Shown here piece by piece: positions 7,635-15,105 of a stretch of 15,273 nt of DNA. Positions within the stretch are counted from its first letter, which is position 1. Each line of letters opens with the position of its first letter. The stretch is taken from assembly GCA_002292015.1 (NCBI GenBank), contig DBBD01000117.1:1-15273 (forward strand), given 5' to 3'. The position numbers were made by a program, and so were the translations under genes. Below the pieces are notes generated by a model that ran no database searches, was not told the origin of the DNA, and saw nothing but the letters and a program-made list of their open reading frames with translations. Source of the DNA: Firmicutes bacterium UBA993 (GTDB lineage Bacteria; Bacillota; Dethiobacteria; DTU022).

Positions 7635-9869
7635 ATGAGTAAAAATTACATCGCACATGTGAAAAAGCTGGATGACGGCAATTGGGCTAAACCACAATTG
7701 TTGCTGGATCATCTCAAAAGTACTTCTACCTTGGCCGCAGATTTTTCGTCAAAGTTTAACTCGGCTGATTGGGGCAGAGCCTGTGGTTATGCCCACGATG
7801 CAGGTAAGGGCAGGCAGCGTTGGCTGGAGTATTTGGTTAATAACAGTGGCTACGGTTATGATGAATATGCCCACATGGAAGGAAAATCGGGGAACAGAGA
7901 ACCACATGCCATTTACGGGGCTGTACTGGCAGAAAAAGTTTTTGGGAAAACTGTAGGCCGCCTTTTAGCCTATTGCATTTCCGGCCACCACGCCGGATTG
8001 CCGGATTGGTCTAATGCCTTGGGTGCAGGACGGGGTGCTATGCAGGCGCAGTTAGCAGCTTTCGAAGGCAAAGCTGACATCGATACTGAAGTAATCATGC
8101 AGCTTGAACAACTTAAACCGGATAAAATTCCCTGGTGTTTCACTGATGGACTGGATGCGGCGCTGTGGATCAGAATGCTTTATTCTTGCCTTGTCGATGC
8201 GGATTTTCTGGACACTGAAGCTTATATGAATCCACTAATGAAACTGGATCGCAGCGGTTATTCAAGTTTGGCAGAACTGGAGAGCCATTTTGATACTTAC
8301 ATTGCAGAATTAGAAAAATCTGCTGATAGTAGTAGGATTAACTCGATAAGGTCTTCTATCCGCAAAAAATGTGAAGCTGGTGCTGCTGAAACGCAGGGGA
8401 TCTTTACCCTGACCGTGCCAACAGGCGGAGGAAAAACTCTTTCCAGCTTTGCTTTTGCTCTTAAACATGCCATTAAGCACAATCTGGACCGGATTATTTA
8501 TGTAATCCCCTACACCAGTATAATTGAACAGAATGCTGCAGTTTTTAAAACAGTAGTAGGTGATGATCAGGTTATTGAGCACCATTCTAACCTGGTTGAG
8601 GAGGATACTACCCCTCAGGCGCGTCTGGCTGCTGAAAATTGGGATGCCCCGGTGATCGTCACGACCACCGTGCAGTTCTTTGAATCATTGTTTGCTGCCA
8701 AGTCCAGCCGCTGCCGCAAACTGCATAACATCGTCAGGTCAGTCATAGTTTTAGATGAAGCGCAGTTGTTGCCGGTAGATCATCTGCGGCCCATCCTTGA
8801 CACCCTGCAGCTGCTTGTTGACCGATACTCTGTAAGCGTAGTAATCTCCACTGCTACACAGCCGGCTTTTAAGTCGCGACAATTAGGAAATGTAAGTTTT
8901 AAGGGTCTGAAAATTAAGCGTGAACTGATGGGCGATGATGTCGGAGCAATTTATGAAAATCTTAGAAGGGTGAATGTGCTGCTGCCGCAAGATCTCGATA
9001 GCCGTCGTGAGTGGGATGAGTTGGCCGAAGAGTTGAAAGCCCACAAACAGGTGCTTTGCATTGTGTCCAGCCGCAGGAGCTGCCGCGAGCTTCATGCCCT
9101 GATGCCTGAAGGCACATTACATCTTTCGGCCTTAATGTGTGCTCAACATCGTAGTGAAACAATCGCTACAATCAAAACTAAGCTAAAGAAAAGTGAAATC
9201 GTGCGGGTAATCAGCACGCAGCTGGTCGAGGCAGGGGTGGATATCGACTTTCCGGTTGTTTACCGTGCTTTTGCAGGATTGGATTCTATCATGCAGGCAG
9301 CTGGGCGCTGTAACCGTGAGGGGCGGTTGAAATGCGGTACTGTGGTTGTTTTTAACTCTCCCGTAAACGATCCGCCGGGCATCCTGCGTAAGGCTGCCGA
9401 CACAACCAGGAGTATTTTTGCGGCGAGAGCAGAAGATCCTCTTGACCATCGGCTTTATAAAAGATTCTTTACAGATTTATACTGGAAAGCCAATAACCTG
9501 GATCGAGAGGATATCATTAAGCTGCTCACCCCCACTCGCGATGATTTTGGTATTTATTTCAGAACAGCCGCCTCACGCCTGAGAATCATTGACGATACTT
9601 CACAAAAATCGGTTCTGGTACGCTACGGGGGAAGTGAACAGTTGCTCTCGTTACTGCAAAAAAAAGGACCTGAAAGGTGGCTGATGCGCAAACTGCAGCG
9701 CTACAATGTTAATATCTATAACCATGAATTTAATGCCATGATCGCTGGCGGCAGGTTGCAAGAACTCCACCCCGGTATCTATGTCTTGAGCGCGGCAAGC
9801 GATTATTCCAATCAAATCGGCTTATTGGTAGATGAGACGACTTATGAACCGGAAAAATTCATACTCTAG
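7635..9869 (+). CDS. cas3: Cas3 HD nuclease-helicase, type I-C
   Basis: 744 residues. Cas3 is recruited by target-bound Cascade, nicks the displaced strand, unwinds the DNA and degrades it. The N-terminal HD nuclease has H54-D55 (AHDAGKG), H91, H118-H119 (SGHHAGLPDW) and D188/D190 (CLVDAD). The superfamily 2 helicase follows: PTGGGKT at 262-268 (Walker A), YVIPYTSIIEQN at 289-300, DEAQ at 374-377, STAT at 405-408, STQLVEAGVDID at 527-538 and QAAGRCNR at 554-561 (motif VI). Length and HD-helicase order match single-chain type I-C Cas3. ATG at 7635 is favoured since MSKNYIAHVKK begins as Cas3 proteins usually do; AGGGGT 13 bases upstream is a weak ribosome site, and an in-frame TTG at 7584 would add 17 unlikely residues. 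First gene of the cas operon, 14 bases before cas5c. Confidence 0.97.
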   Translation: MSKNYIAHVKKLDDGNWAKPQLLLDHLKSTSTLAADFSSKFNSADWGRACGYAHDAGKGRQRWLEYLVNNSGYGYDEYAHMEGKSGNREPHAIYGAVLAEKVFGKTVGRLLAYCISGHHAGLPDWSNALGAGRGAMQAQLAAFEGKADIDTEVIMQLEQLKPDKIPWCFTDGLDAALWIRMLYSCLVDADFLDTEAYMNPLMKLDRSGYSSLAELESHFDTYIAELEKSADSSRINSIRSSIRKKCEAGAAETQGIFTLTVPTGGGKTLSSFAFALKHAIKHNLDRIIYVIPYTSIIEQNAAVFKTVVGDDQVIEHHSNLVEEDTTPQARLAAENWDAPVIVTTTVQFFESLFAAKSSRCRKLHNIVRSVIVLDEAQLLPVDHLRPILDTLQLLVDRYSVSVVISTATQPAFKSRQLGNVSFKGLKIKRELMGDDVGAIYENLRRVNVLLPQDLDSRREWDELAEELKAHKQVLCIVSSRRSCRELHALMPEGTLHLSALMCAQHRSETIATIKTKLKKSEIVRVISTQLVEAGVDIDFPVVYRAFAGLDSIMQAAGRCNREGRLKCGTVVVFNSPVNDPPGILRKAADTTRSIFAARAEDPLDHRLYKRFFTDLYWKANNLDREDIIKLLTPTRDDFGIYFRTAASRLRIIDDTSQKSVLVRYGGSEQLLSLLQKKGPERWLMRKLQRYNVNIYNHEFNAMIAGGRLQELHPGIYVLSAASDYSNQIGLLVDETTYEPEKFIL

Positions 9870-9883
9870 AAAGGAGTGGTAAG

Positions 9884-10618
9884 GTGCACAACTGGTGTTT
9901 GGAGGTTTGGGGCGACTATGCTTGTTTTACCCGTCCTGAAATGAAAGTGGAGCGGGTTAGCTACGACGTGATTACACCATCGGCGGCCAGGGCTATTTTC
10001 GAGGCAATCCTTTGGAAGCCGGCTATCAAATGGCAGATAACAAAGGTAGAAGTGCTTAAGCCGATCAGGTGGGTCTCGATCCGCAGGAACGAGGTGGGAA
10101 AAGAGGTCCACGGTCCGACTGCCGGGCAGATGGCTGGTGAACCGAGTGTACCTATGGGTATAAATATTGAGACCGAAAGGCAGCAAAGAGCTGGACTTTT
10201 TCTGAAAGACGTCCGCTACCGGCTTCACGGCTACTTTGATTTTATCCCGCCCGGTGAACGACAGGCCAATCATGCTGTTTCACCTGAATTCTGGGCCGAC
10301 AGCAACGAAAGACTAGCCGTTACCGGTGAAGGTGAAAAGCCGGCTAAATATGCTGCGATGTTTGAGAGAAGGGCAAAAAAAGGTCAGTGTTTTCACCGGC
10401 CCTACCTAGGTTGCCGTGAATTTGCCTGCTATTTCAGGCTCATCAATCCCGAAGAAGTACAGGCAAAGCTGATTGAGGAAACGCGGGACTTGGGTTTTAT
10501 GCTCTATGACATGGATTTTGCCGCCAGTATTGAAGATCCGCCGCCTCTATTTTTCCGCGCCTTGCTGGAAAGGGGTACCGTTATTACCGATCGTAGAAAA
10601 GTGGTGTTGTACGGATGA
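9884..10618 (+). CDS. cas5c: Cas5c (Cas5d) crRNA-processing endoribonuclease
   Basis: 244 residues. In type I-C systems Cas5c replaces Cas6: it cuts the precursor CRISPR RNA in the repeat, keeps the 5' handle and caps the foot of Cascade. The N-terminal ferredoxin-like segment (CLEVWGDYACFTRPEMKVERVSYDVITPSAARAI) is characteristic of the subtype, as are ILWKPAIKW at 42-50 and LKDVRYRLHGYF at 107-118, whose H115 lies where the family's catalytic basic residues are found. CREFACYF near the middle is also typical. The GTG start has AAGGAG 7 bases upstream, so the rare start codon is well supported. The stop overlaps the cas8c start by 4 bases (ATGA), which implies coupled translation. There is no cas6 gene in the operon, consistent with this role. 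Confidence 0.96.
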   Translation: MHNWCLEVWGDYACFTRPEMKVERVSYDVITPSAARAIFEAILWKPAIKWQITKVEVLKPIRWVSIRRNEVGKEVHGPTAGQMAGEPSVPMGINIETERQQRAGLFLKDVRYRLHGYFDFIPPGERQANHAVSPEFWADSNERLAVTGEGEKPAKYAAMFERRAKKGQCFHRPYLGCREFACYFRLINPEEVQAKLIEETRDLGFMLYDMDFAASIEDPPPLFFRALLERGTVITDRRKVVLYG

Positions 10619-12375
10619 TTTTGCAGGCGCTGAAAGAGTATTACGATCGTAAAGCAAGCGACATCGAAAGCGACATTGCTCCGCCAGGCTTTGAGGAGAA
10701 GGCGCTGCAGTTTTTAATCGTTATCGATAACGAAGGTAAATTTTTAAACATTGAAGATATTCGGGAAAGAGTTGGTAGGCGGTTGGTCGGCAGAAACTTT
10801 ATCCTGCCGCGCTCAAAGGGGCGCAGCGGCAGTAGGAGCTATGCTACTACATTTTTGCTGTGGGATCACATTGGCTATTTGCTGGGGCTTCCGGCTAATG
10901 ATGAAAAATCAGGCAAACAACATAATACCTGGCTCGCGGCCCTTGAAGCGCTACCCGCCGAGCTTCGTAATGATCAGGGCGTGGCCGCTGTTTTGAAGTT
11001 TTATAAGCAGAACCGCCATGAAGGTGTGGATCGCGCTATTTTATCTCCGCAAATACAGGAATGCCTGCAAGCTACACAAGCCAATATGACTTTCCGCCTA
11101 GATGGAAATGTGCCGGTTCCCTGCACAGAAGCGGTGCGGGAATTTGTCACGAAAAGCATTGAAAAAAATAACCTGGAGACGCAGGTGGATGGGGATGATA
11201 ATAATGAAACTAACAAAATCGGTTACTGCTTGGTAACTGGCGAGCAGGGCATTATTGCCCGGACGCATAACAGGACGCCGATCAATAAAGATACCAAGTG
11301 CCTGGTCGGCATACAAAAAAACTCTGGTTACGATTCTTATGGAAAAGAGCAGGGTTACAATGCCCCAATTATTACAGCGACTGAATTTGCCTATGTAACA
11401 GGTTTAAATACCCTGCTGAAATCGTCAACTCAGAGATTGCAGATCGGTGATTCGACCACCGTGTTTTGGTCAAAACGGGCCTCTTCTTTCGAATCTGACT
11501 TCGCCCATTTTTTCAAAGAACCGGAAATAGATAATCCCGATGCCAGAGCAGAAAAAGTGCGGGCCCTGTTTGAAGCGGTTAACAGTGGCACCGGCTATCT
11601 CGATGACGAAGGCGATAACGGTTTCTATATCCTAGGCCTCTCCCCCAATGCCGCCCGCATCGCGGTGCGCTTTTGGCATGATGGAACGATTGCAGAATAT
11701 GCGCTGCGGATCAGGCAGTACTTTGATGATTTCAATATTATCAAACCGCCCCATGAGCCGGATTATTATTCGGTCTGGCGTATCCTGGTCAACATAGCGA
11801 TACAGGATAAAAGTGAGAATATTCCCCCAAACTTGGCGGGGGAATTTATGCGCTCTATTATTGCCGGCACGCCTTATCCGGCAACCCTGCTGCAGGCAGC
11901 GCTGAGAAGAATTCGCAGCGATTCGCAAAACAGGGTGAAGCCGGTCAGAGCCGCACTAATTAAAGCCTATTTAAATAGGCACGCGAGAACCTATCCGCAA
12001 TATTTACAAAAGGAGGTAGATTTCAGTTTGGACTCTTCACAACCATCGATTGGTTACCAGTTGGGCCGTTTATTTGCAACGTTGGAAAAAATACAGGAAG
12101 AGGCGAACCCAGGTATTAACGCCACCATTCGCGATCGCTACTATGGTGCCGCCTGCACAACCCCGGTAACCGTCTTTACCGCTCTGCTTCGCCTGAAAAA
12201 TCATCATCTTGCCAAATTAAGCAACAGAGGTAGAGCAGTAAACTTTGAGCGCTTGCTGGGGGAGATCATCGGTCGCTTAAATGATTTTCCGGCTCACCTG
12301 GACCTGCATGAGCAGGGCCGCTTCGCCATCGGGTATTATCATCAGCGGCAGGATTTTTTCAGCAAAAATAAATGA
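10615..12375 (+). CDS. cas8c: Cas8c, large subunit of type I-C Cascade
   Basis: 586 residues, the usual length for Csd1/Cas8c. Cas8c recognises the PAM and holds the crRNA 5' handle region, and its C-terminal part is helical. Family-typical segments are visible: MILQALKEYYDRKA at the start, FILPRSKGRSGS (about 62-73), LLWDHIGYLLG (about 81-91), GYCLVTGEQG near 203-212, IGIQ-type KCLVGIQKNSGYDSYGKEQGYNAPI (about 227-251), TVFWSKRA, and ILGLSPNAARIAVRFW (about 340-355). The C-terminal LGRLFATLEKIQEEANPGINATIRDRYYGAA is the small-subunit-like region, which also has its own start (see the cas11c entry). It overlaps cas5c by 4 bases and is 47 bases before the cas7c ATG. No frameshift or missing segment is seen. 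Confidence 0.96.
   Translation: MILQALKEYYDRKASDIESDIAPPGFEEKALQFLIVIDNEGKFLNIEDIRERVGRRLVGRNFILPRSKGRSGSRSYATTFLLWDHIGYLLGLPANDEKSGKQHNTWLAALEALPAELRNDQGVAAVLKFYKQNRHEGVDRAILSPQIQECLQATQANMTFRLDGNVPVPCTEAVREFVTKSIEKNNLETQVDGDDNNETNKIGYCLVTGEQGIIARTHNRTPINKDTKCLVGIQKNSGYDSYGKEQGYNAPIITATEFAYVTGLNTLLKSSTQRLQIGDSTTVFWSKRASSFESDFAHFFKEPEIDNPDARAEKVRALFEAVNSGTGYLDDEGDNGFYILGLSPNAARIAVRFWHDGTIAEYALRIRQYFDDFNIIKPPHEPDYYSVWRILVNIAIQDKSENIPPNLAGEFMRSIIAGTPYPATLLQAALRRIRSDSQNRVKPVRAALIKAYLNRHARTYPQYLQKEVDFSLDSSQPSIGYQLGRLFATLEKIQEEANPGINATIRDRYYGAACTTPVTVFTALLRLKNHHLAKLSNRGRAVNFERLLGEIIGRLNDFPAHLDLHEQGRFAIGYYHQRQDFFSKNK
11821..11845 (+). repeat. GC-rich hairpin inside cas8c
   Basis: ATTCCCCC (11821-11828) and GGGGGAAT (11838-11845) form a perfect eight-base stem around a nine-base loop, in coding sequence. 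There is no U-tract after it, so it is not a standard terminator. It lies about 165 bases before the internal cas11c ribosome site. It could slow ribosomes or affect mRNA processing, or be incidental. Confidence 0.35.
11965..11980. repeat. Perfect 16-base palindrome inside cas8c
   Basis: GCCTATTTAAATAGGC is fully self-complementary and ends 29 bases before the AAGGAGGT of the internal cas11c start. In RNA it would fold as a six-pair stem with a UUAA loop; in DNA it could bind a dimeric protein. It is in frame within the helical C-terminal part of Cas8c (encoding AYLNRH), so function is only suggested by position. Confidence 0.35.
12010..12017 (+). promoter_or_regulatory. Internal ribosome binding site for cas11c
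   Basis: AAGGAGGT is an eight-base perfect complement to the anti-Shine-Dalgarno end of 16S rRNA, lying inside cas8c and 10 bases before an in-frame TTG at 12028. It is the strongest such site in the cas operon, stronger than those of the annotated genes. The reading frame here needs only KEV codons, so such a perfect match suggests selection. Confidence 0.75.
12028..12375 (+). CDS. cas11c: Cas11c small subunit from an internal start in cas8c
   Basis: 115 residues, identical to the C-terminus of Cas8c. In type I-C systems the small Cascade subunit is known to be translated separately from within cas8c; it lines the belly of the complex and stabilises the displaced non-target strand. Here the internal TTG at 12028 has a perfect AAGGAGGT 10 bases upstream and is in the cas8c frame. 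The product begins MDSSQPSIGYQLGRLFATLE and is mostly helical, ending FFSKNK, and its size fits known Cas11 proteins. The spacing is slightly longer than usual and TTG is a weak start codon, which may set the Cas11 to Cas8 ratio. No other in-frame ATG/GTG/TTG competes closely with this site. The protein itself is established for the subtype; the exact start is inferred. Confidence 0.75.
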   Translation: MDSSQPSIGYQLGRLFATLEKIQEEANPGINATIRDRYYGAACTTPVTVFTALLRLKNHHLAKLSNRGRAVNFERLLGEIIGRLNDFPAHLDLHEQGRFAIGYYHQRQDFFSKNK

Positions 12376-12422
12376 GGTAGAGTTCACCAAAGAGGATAAT
12401 ATTAACTGAAAGGATGAAAACA

Positions 12423-13343
12423 ATGAGCGCAAATTTACCAATTCAAAAACGCTATGACTTCATGTTGTTTTTTGATGTAAAGGACGGTAATCCCAACGGG
12501 GACCCTGATGCCGGCAACCTACCGCGCATTGACGCAGAAACCGGTCACGGGCTGGTGACCGACGTTTGCCTTAAAAGAAAGATCAGGAATTATGTGGGTA
12601 TGAAATATGAAGATAAAGCGCCGTACAGTATTTTCATTAAAGAAAAAGCGATCCTCAACAATACGATTAAGCAGGCTTATATCAGCCTGGATATCGACCT
12701 CAAAAACGCCCCGGCTGATAATGCGGATGGCTCTAAACGAAACAAAGAAAATCAGGGCCAGGGCAGAGAGGTTGATCGGGCTAAACAGTTTCTGTGCCAC
12801 AATTTTTTTGACATTAGGACTTTCGGCGCCGTATTATCGACAGGTGCAAATGCCGGGCAGGTAAGGGGACCCGCACAGCTTACGTTTGCTCGATCGGTAG
12901 ATCCGGTTGTGGCACTTGAGCACAGTATTACCCGGATGGCGGTTACTACCGAGGCAGAGTCGGAAAAACAAAGTGGTGACAACCGAACTATGGGCCGCAA
13001 ATTCACAGTGCCCTATGGCCTTTACTGCGGTTACGGATTTATCTCGGCTCCCTTCGCTGAACAAACCGGTTTCGGCGAAGAAGACTTGGAACTGTTATGG
13101 GAATCACTTAAAAATATGTTCGATCACGACCGATCCGCAGCACGTGGATTGATGAGTACGCGCAAACTGATTGTTTTTGAGCATAACTCTAAAATGGGTG
13201 ATGCGCCGGTTCAGGAACTGTTCGATGCTGTTAAGGTGATTCGGTGCGATGAAAACAAACCGGCGCGGGAGTTTAGCGATTACAGCATTGAAATCAACCT
13301 TGCAAATATTCCGCCGGGCGTGCAGATGATAGAGAAGGTTTAA
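12423..13343 (+). CDS. cas7c: Cas7c, backbone subunit of type I-C Cascade
   Basis: 306 residues, Csd2/Cas7 family. Several copies polymerise along the crRNA spacer to form the Cascade backbone. The N-terminal RRM-like strand and glycine-rich loop give the signature FFDVKDGNPNGDPDAGNLPR at about 15-34, followed by LVTDVCLKRKIRNYV. FFDIRTFGAVLSTGANAGQVRGPAQLTFARSVDPV (about 121-155) is the other strongly conserved stretch, and VPYGLYCGYGF lies near 195-205. ATG at 12423 is preferred over the in-frame ATG at 12414, because AAGGA at 12410-12414 is 8 bases from the former but overlaps the latter. It follows cas8c after a 47-base spacer that holds no promoter I can support, and cas4 begins 4 bases after its stop. 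Confidence 0.96.
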   Translation: MSANLPIQKRYDFMLFFDVKDGNPNGDPDAGNLPRIDAETGHGLVTDVCLKRKIRNYVGMKYEDKAPYSIFIKEKAILNNTIKQAYISLDIDLKNAPADNADGSKRNKENQGQGREVDRAKQFLCHNFFDIRTFGAVLSTGANAGQVRGPAQLTFARSVDPVVALEHSITRMAVTTEAESEKQSGDNRTMGRKFTVPYGLYCGYGFISAPFAEQTGFGEEDLELLWESLKNMFDHDRSAARGLMSTRKLIVFEHNSKMGDAPVQELFDAVKVIRCDENKPAREFSDYSIEINLANIPPGVQMIEKV

Positions 13344-13347
13344 TTCG

Positions 13348-14004
13348 GTGTTTAATTACGAAGAAGAAGATCTGCTGCCCCTTTCTGGTATTCAGCATTT
13401 TGCATATTGCCCAAGGCAGTGGGCGTTGATCCATGTTGAAGGCCAGTGGCTTGAAAATGCGAGCACTGCACAGGGCAGGATTGTTCATCACAGGGTCGAC
13501 GATCCGTATTTTACTGAAACCCGCGGTTCGGTAAAAACCGAAAGGGCTATTCCGCTTATTTCCCGGCAGCTAGGTCTTTTCGGTGTTGCCGATTTGCTGG
13601 AAATACATGAACGAGAAGACGGAAATAAAACAACCTACAGCCTGGTCGAATACAAGCGTGGCAAGCCTAAACCGGACGATCGTGACGAGGTGCAACTCTG
13701 CGCACAGGCAATATGCCTGGAGGAGATGCGCAATACAGATATAGAAGACGGTTATATCTTTTATGACATGATAAAAAACAGGCACCGGGTTGATTTTTCT
13801 GTAATTCTGCGGGAAAGAGTTCGGGAATTAGCATTGGCGATGCACTCTTACTACGAACAGGCGTTAACGCCTGTCGCAGTGAAAAGCAGAAAATGCAAAA
13901 ACTGCTCAATGGCTAATATCTGCCTGCCGAAGCTTGGTAAACTTGGTTCAAAAGCGGACAGTTACATTGCCGGGTTAATTCGGGATATTGAAACAAATAT
14001 TTAG
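13348..14004 (+). CDS. cas4: Cas4 adaptation exonuclease
   Basis: 218 residues. Cas4 trims prespacers and checks their PAM before Cas1-Cas2 integrates them. It is a RecB-type nuclease with an iron-sulfur cluster. The four cluster cysteines are all present: C21 (YCPRQ) and C183, C186, C192 (KCKNCSMANIC). Nuclease residues are in order: H48, D82 (GVADLLE), E101 and K103 (VEYKRGKPK), and the QLCAQ motif at 116-120. It is the separate, unfused Cas4 usual for type I-C. The GTG start at 13348 has GAGAAGG about 10 bases upstream, overlapping the end of cas7c, so translation is probably coupled. cas1 begins 13 bases after the stop. Confidence 0.95.
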   Translation: MFNYEEEDLLPLSGIQHFAYCPRQWALIHVEGQWLENASTAQGRIVHHRVDDPYFTETRGSVKTERAIPLISRQLGLFGVADLLEIHEREDGNKTTYSLVEYKRGKPKPDDRDEVQLCAQAICLEEMRNTDIEDGYIFYDMIKNRHRVDFSVILRERVRELALAMHSYYEQALTPVAVKSRKCKNCSMANICLPKLGKLGSKADSYIAGLIRDIETNI

Positions 14005-14017
14005 TGCGGGGTAAGAC

Positions 14018-15049
14018 ATGAGAAAATTACTCAATACACTTTTTATAACCAACCCGGAAGCCTATCTTACAAAAGATGGCGAGAACATTGTCGTGCGCTT
14101 AGAAGAAAAAGAAGCGTTCAGAACTCCGGTACATTATCTTGAAGGCGTAGTGCTGTTTAACTATCTGGGGGCCAGCCCCGCAGTTCTCGGTATGTGTTTG
14201 GAACGCGGCATCAGCATTTCGTATTTAAGCCCTTTTGGTAAGCATCTTGCAAATATTGATGGTATGCCACAGGGAAATGTGTTACTCCGCCGAAAACAAT
14301 ACCGTCTAGCAGACAGCAATCTTGAGTCGGCAAGGCTGGCCCGTTTGTTCGTCATCGGCAAGCTGGCAGGGTGTAGGACAGTTCTAAGACGTTTTTTAAG
14401 CGATTATAAGGCAACAAATAACGCAGAGAGCGTTACCAAAGTATGTAAATTATTAGAGCGGAACATCGTCAGGGTTAATGGTCTAGCTGAACTAGATCAG
14501 ATTCGGGGGGTCGAAGGTGAAAGCGCCCGCGCCTACTTTTCTGTTTTTGATCAGCTCATCTTAAATCAAAAGGAAAACTTCTATATGTCAGAGCGGAGCA
14601 GACGCCCGCCGAGAGACAATGTTAACGCGCTTTTGTCTTTCTTCTACACTCTTTTACTGCATGAAACCAAAGCTGCGCTTACCACTGTTGGCTTTGATCC
14701 TTATGTCGGGTTTTTGCACCGCGATAGACCCGGTCGTCTGGGACTGGCTCTCGATTTAATGGAAGAATTCAGGCCTTACATAGCTGACCGACTGGTATTA
14801 AGCTTGATTAATCGGCAACAGGTTACTGCCAGAGATTTTATAACCAAAGAATCAGGGGGCGTTATACTTAAAGATGATGCAAGGAAAACAGTTATTGAAG
14901 CCTGGCAGAAACGCAAAACTGAGGAAACCACACACCCATTTCTAGAAGAAAAAATACCGCTGGGGCTTCTTCCTTACAGCCAGGCTCTGTTGTTGGCAAG
15001 GCACATGCGGGGCGATCTATCCGAGTATCCGCCCTTCTTATGGAAATAA
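14018..15049 (+). CDS. cas1: Cas1 integrase, type I-C
   Basis: 343 residues, full length for Cas1c. With Cas2 it forms the complex that integrates new spacers at the leader end of the array. The N-terminal beta domain (MRKLLNTLFITNPEAYLTKDG) and the helical catalytic domain are both present. The metal-binding residues can be seen: E166 in GVEGESARAYF, H234 in GFLHRDRPGRLGLALDL, and D246 with E249/E250 in LDLMEEFRP. RPPRDNVNALLSFFYTLLL (about 196-214) is the conserved stretch before them. GGGG at 14008-14011 is six bases before the ATG. A 56-base gap separates it from cas2, wider than most gaps in the operon, with nothing recognisable in it apart from the cas2 ribosome site. Confidence 0.97.
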   Translation: MRKLLNTLFITNPEAYLTKDGENIVVRLEEKEAFRTPVHYLEGVVLFNYLGASPAVLGMCLERGISISYLSPFGKHLANIDGMPQGNVLLRRKQYRLADSNLESARLARLFVIGKLAGCRTVLRRFLSDYKATNNAESVTKVCKLLERNIVRVNGLAELDQIRGVEGESARAYFSVFDQLILNQKENFYMSERSRRPPRDNVNALLSFFYTLLLHETKAALTTVGFDPYVGFLHRDRPGRLGLALDLMEEFRPYIADRLVLSLINRQQVTARDFITKESGGVILKDDARKTVIEAWQKRKTEETTHPFLEEKIPLGLLPYSQALLLARHMRGDLSEYPPFLWK

Positions 15050-15105
15050 TGGGATATTACCATTTAGAGAACTCTGTTATTTGAATATTTAGGAGGGAGT
15101 CGGCC

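Noticed and set aside
8008..8770. DEAQ in place of DEAH/DEAD in the Cas3 helicase
   Set aside because: Variation at the last position of this motif is common in Cas3 proteins and does not suggest loss of activity; the other helicase motifs are intact.
9866..10273. Open minus-strand frame of 135 codons
   Set aside because: It is antisense to cas5c, which is unambiguous, and the translation is rich in residues typical of a shadow frame.
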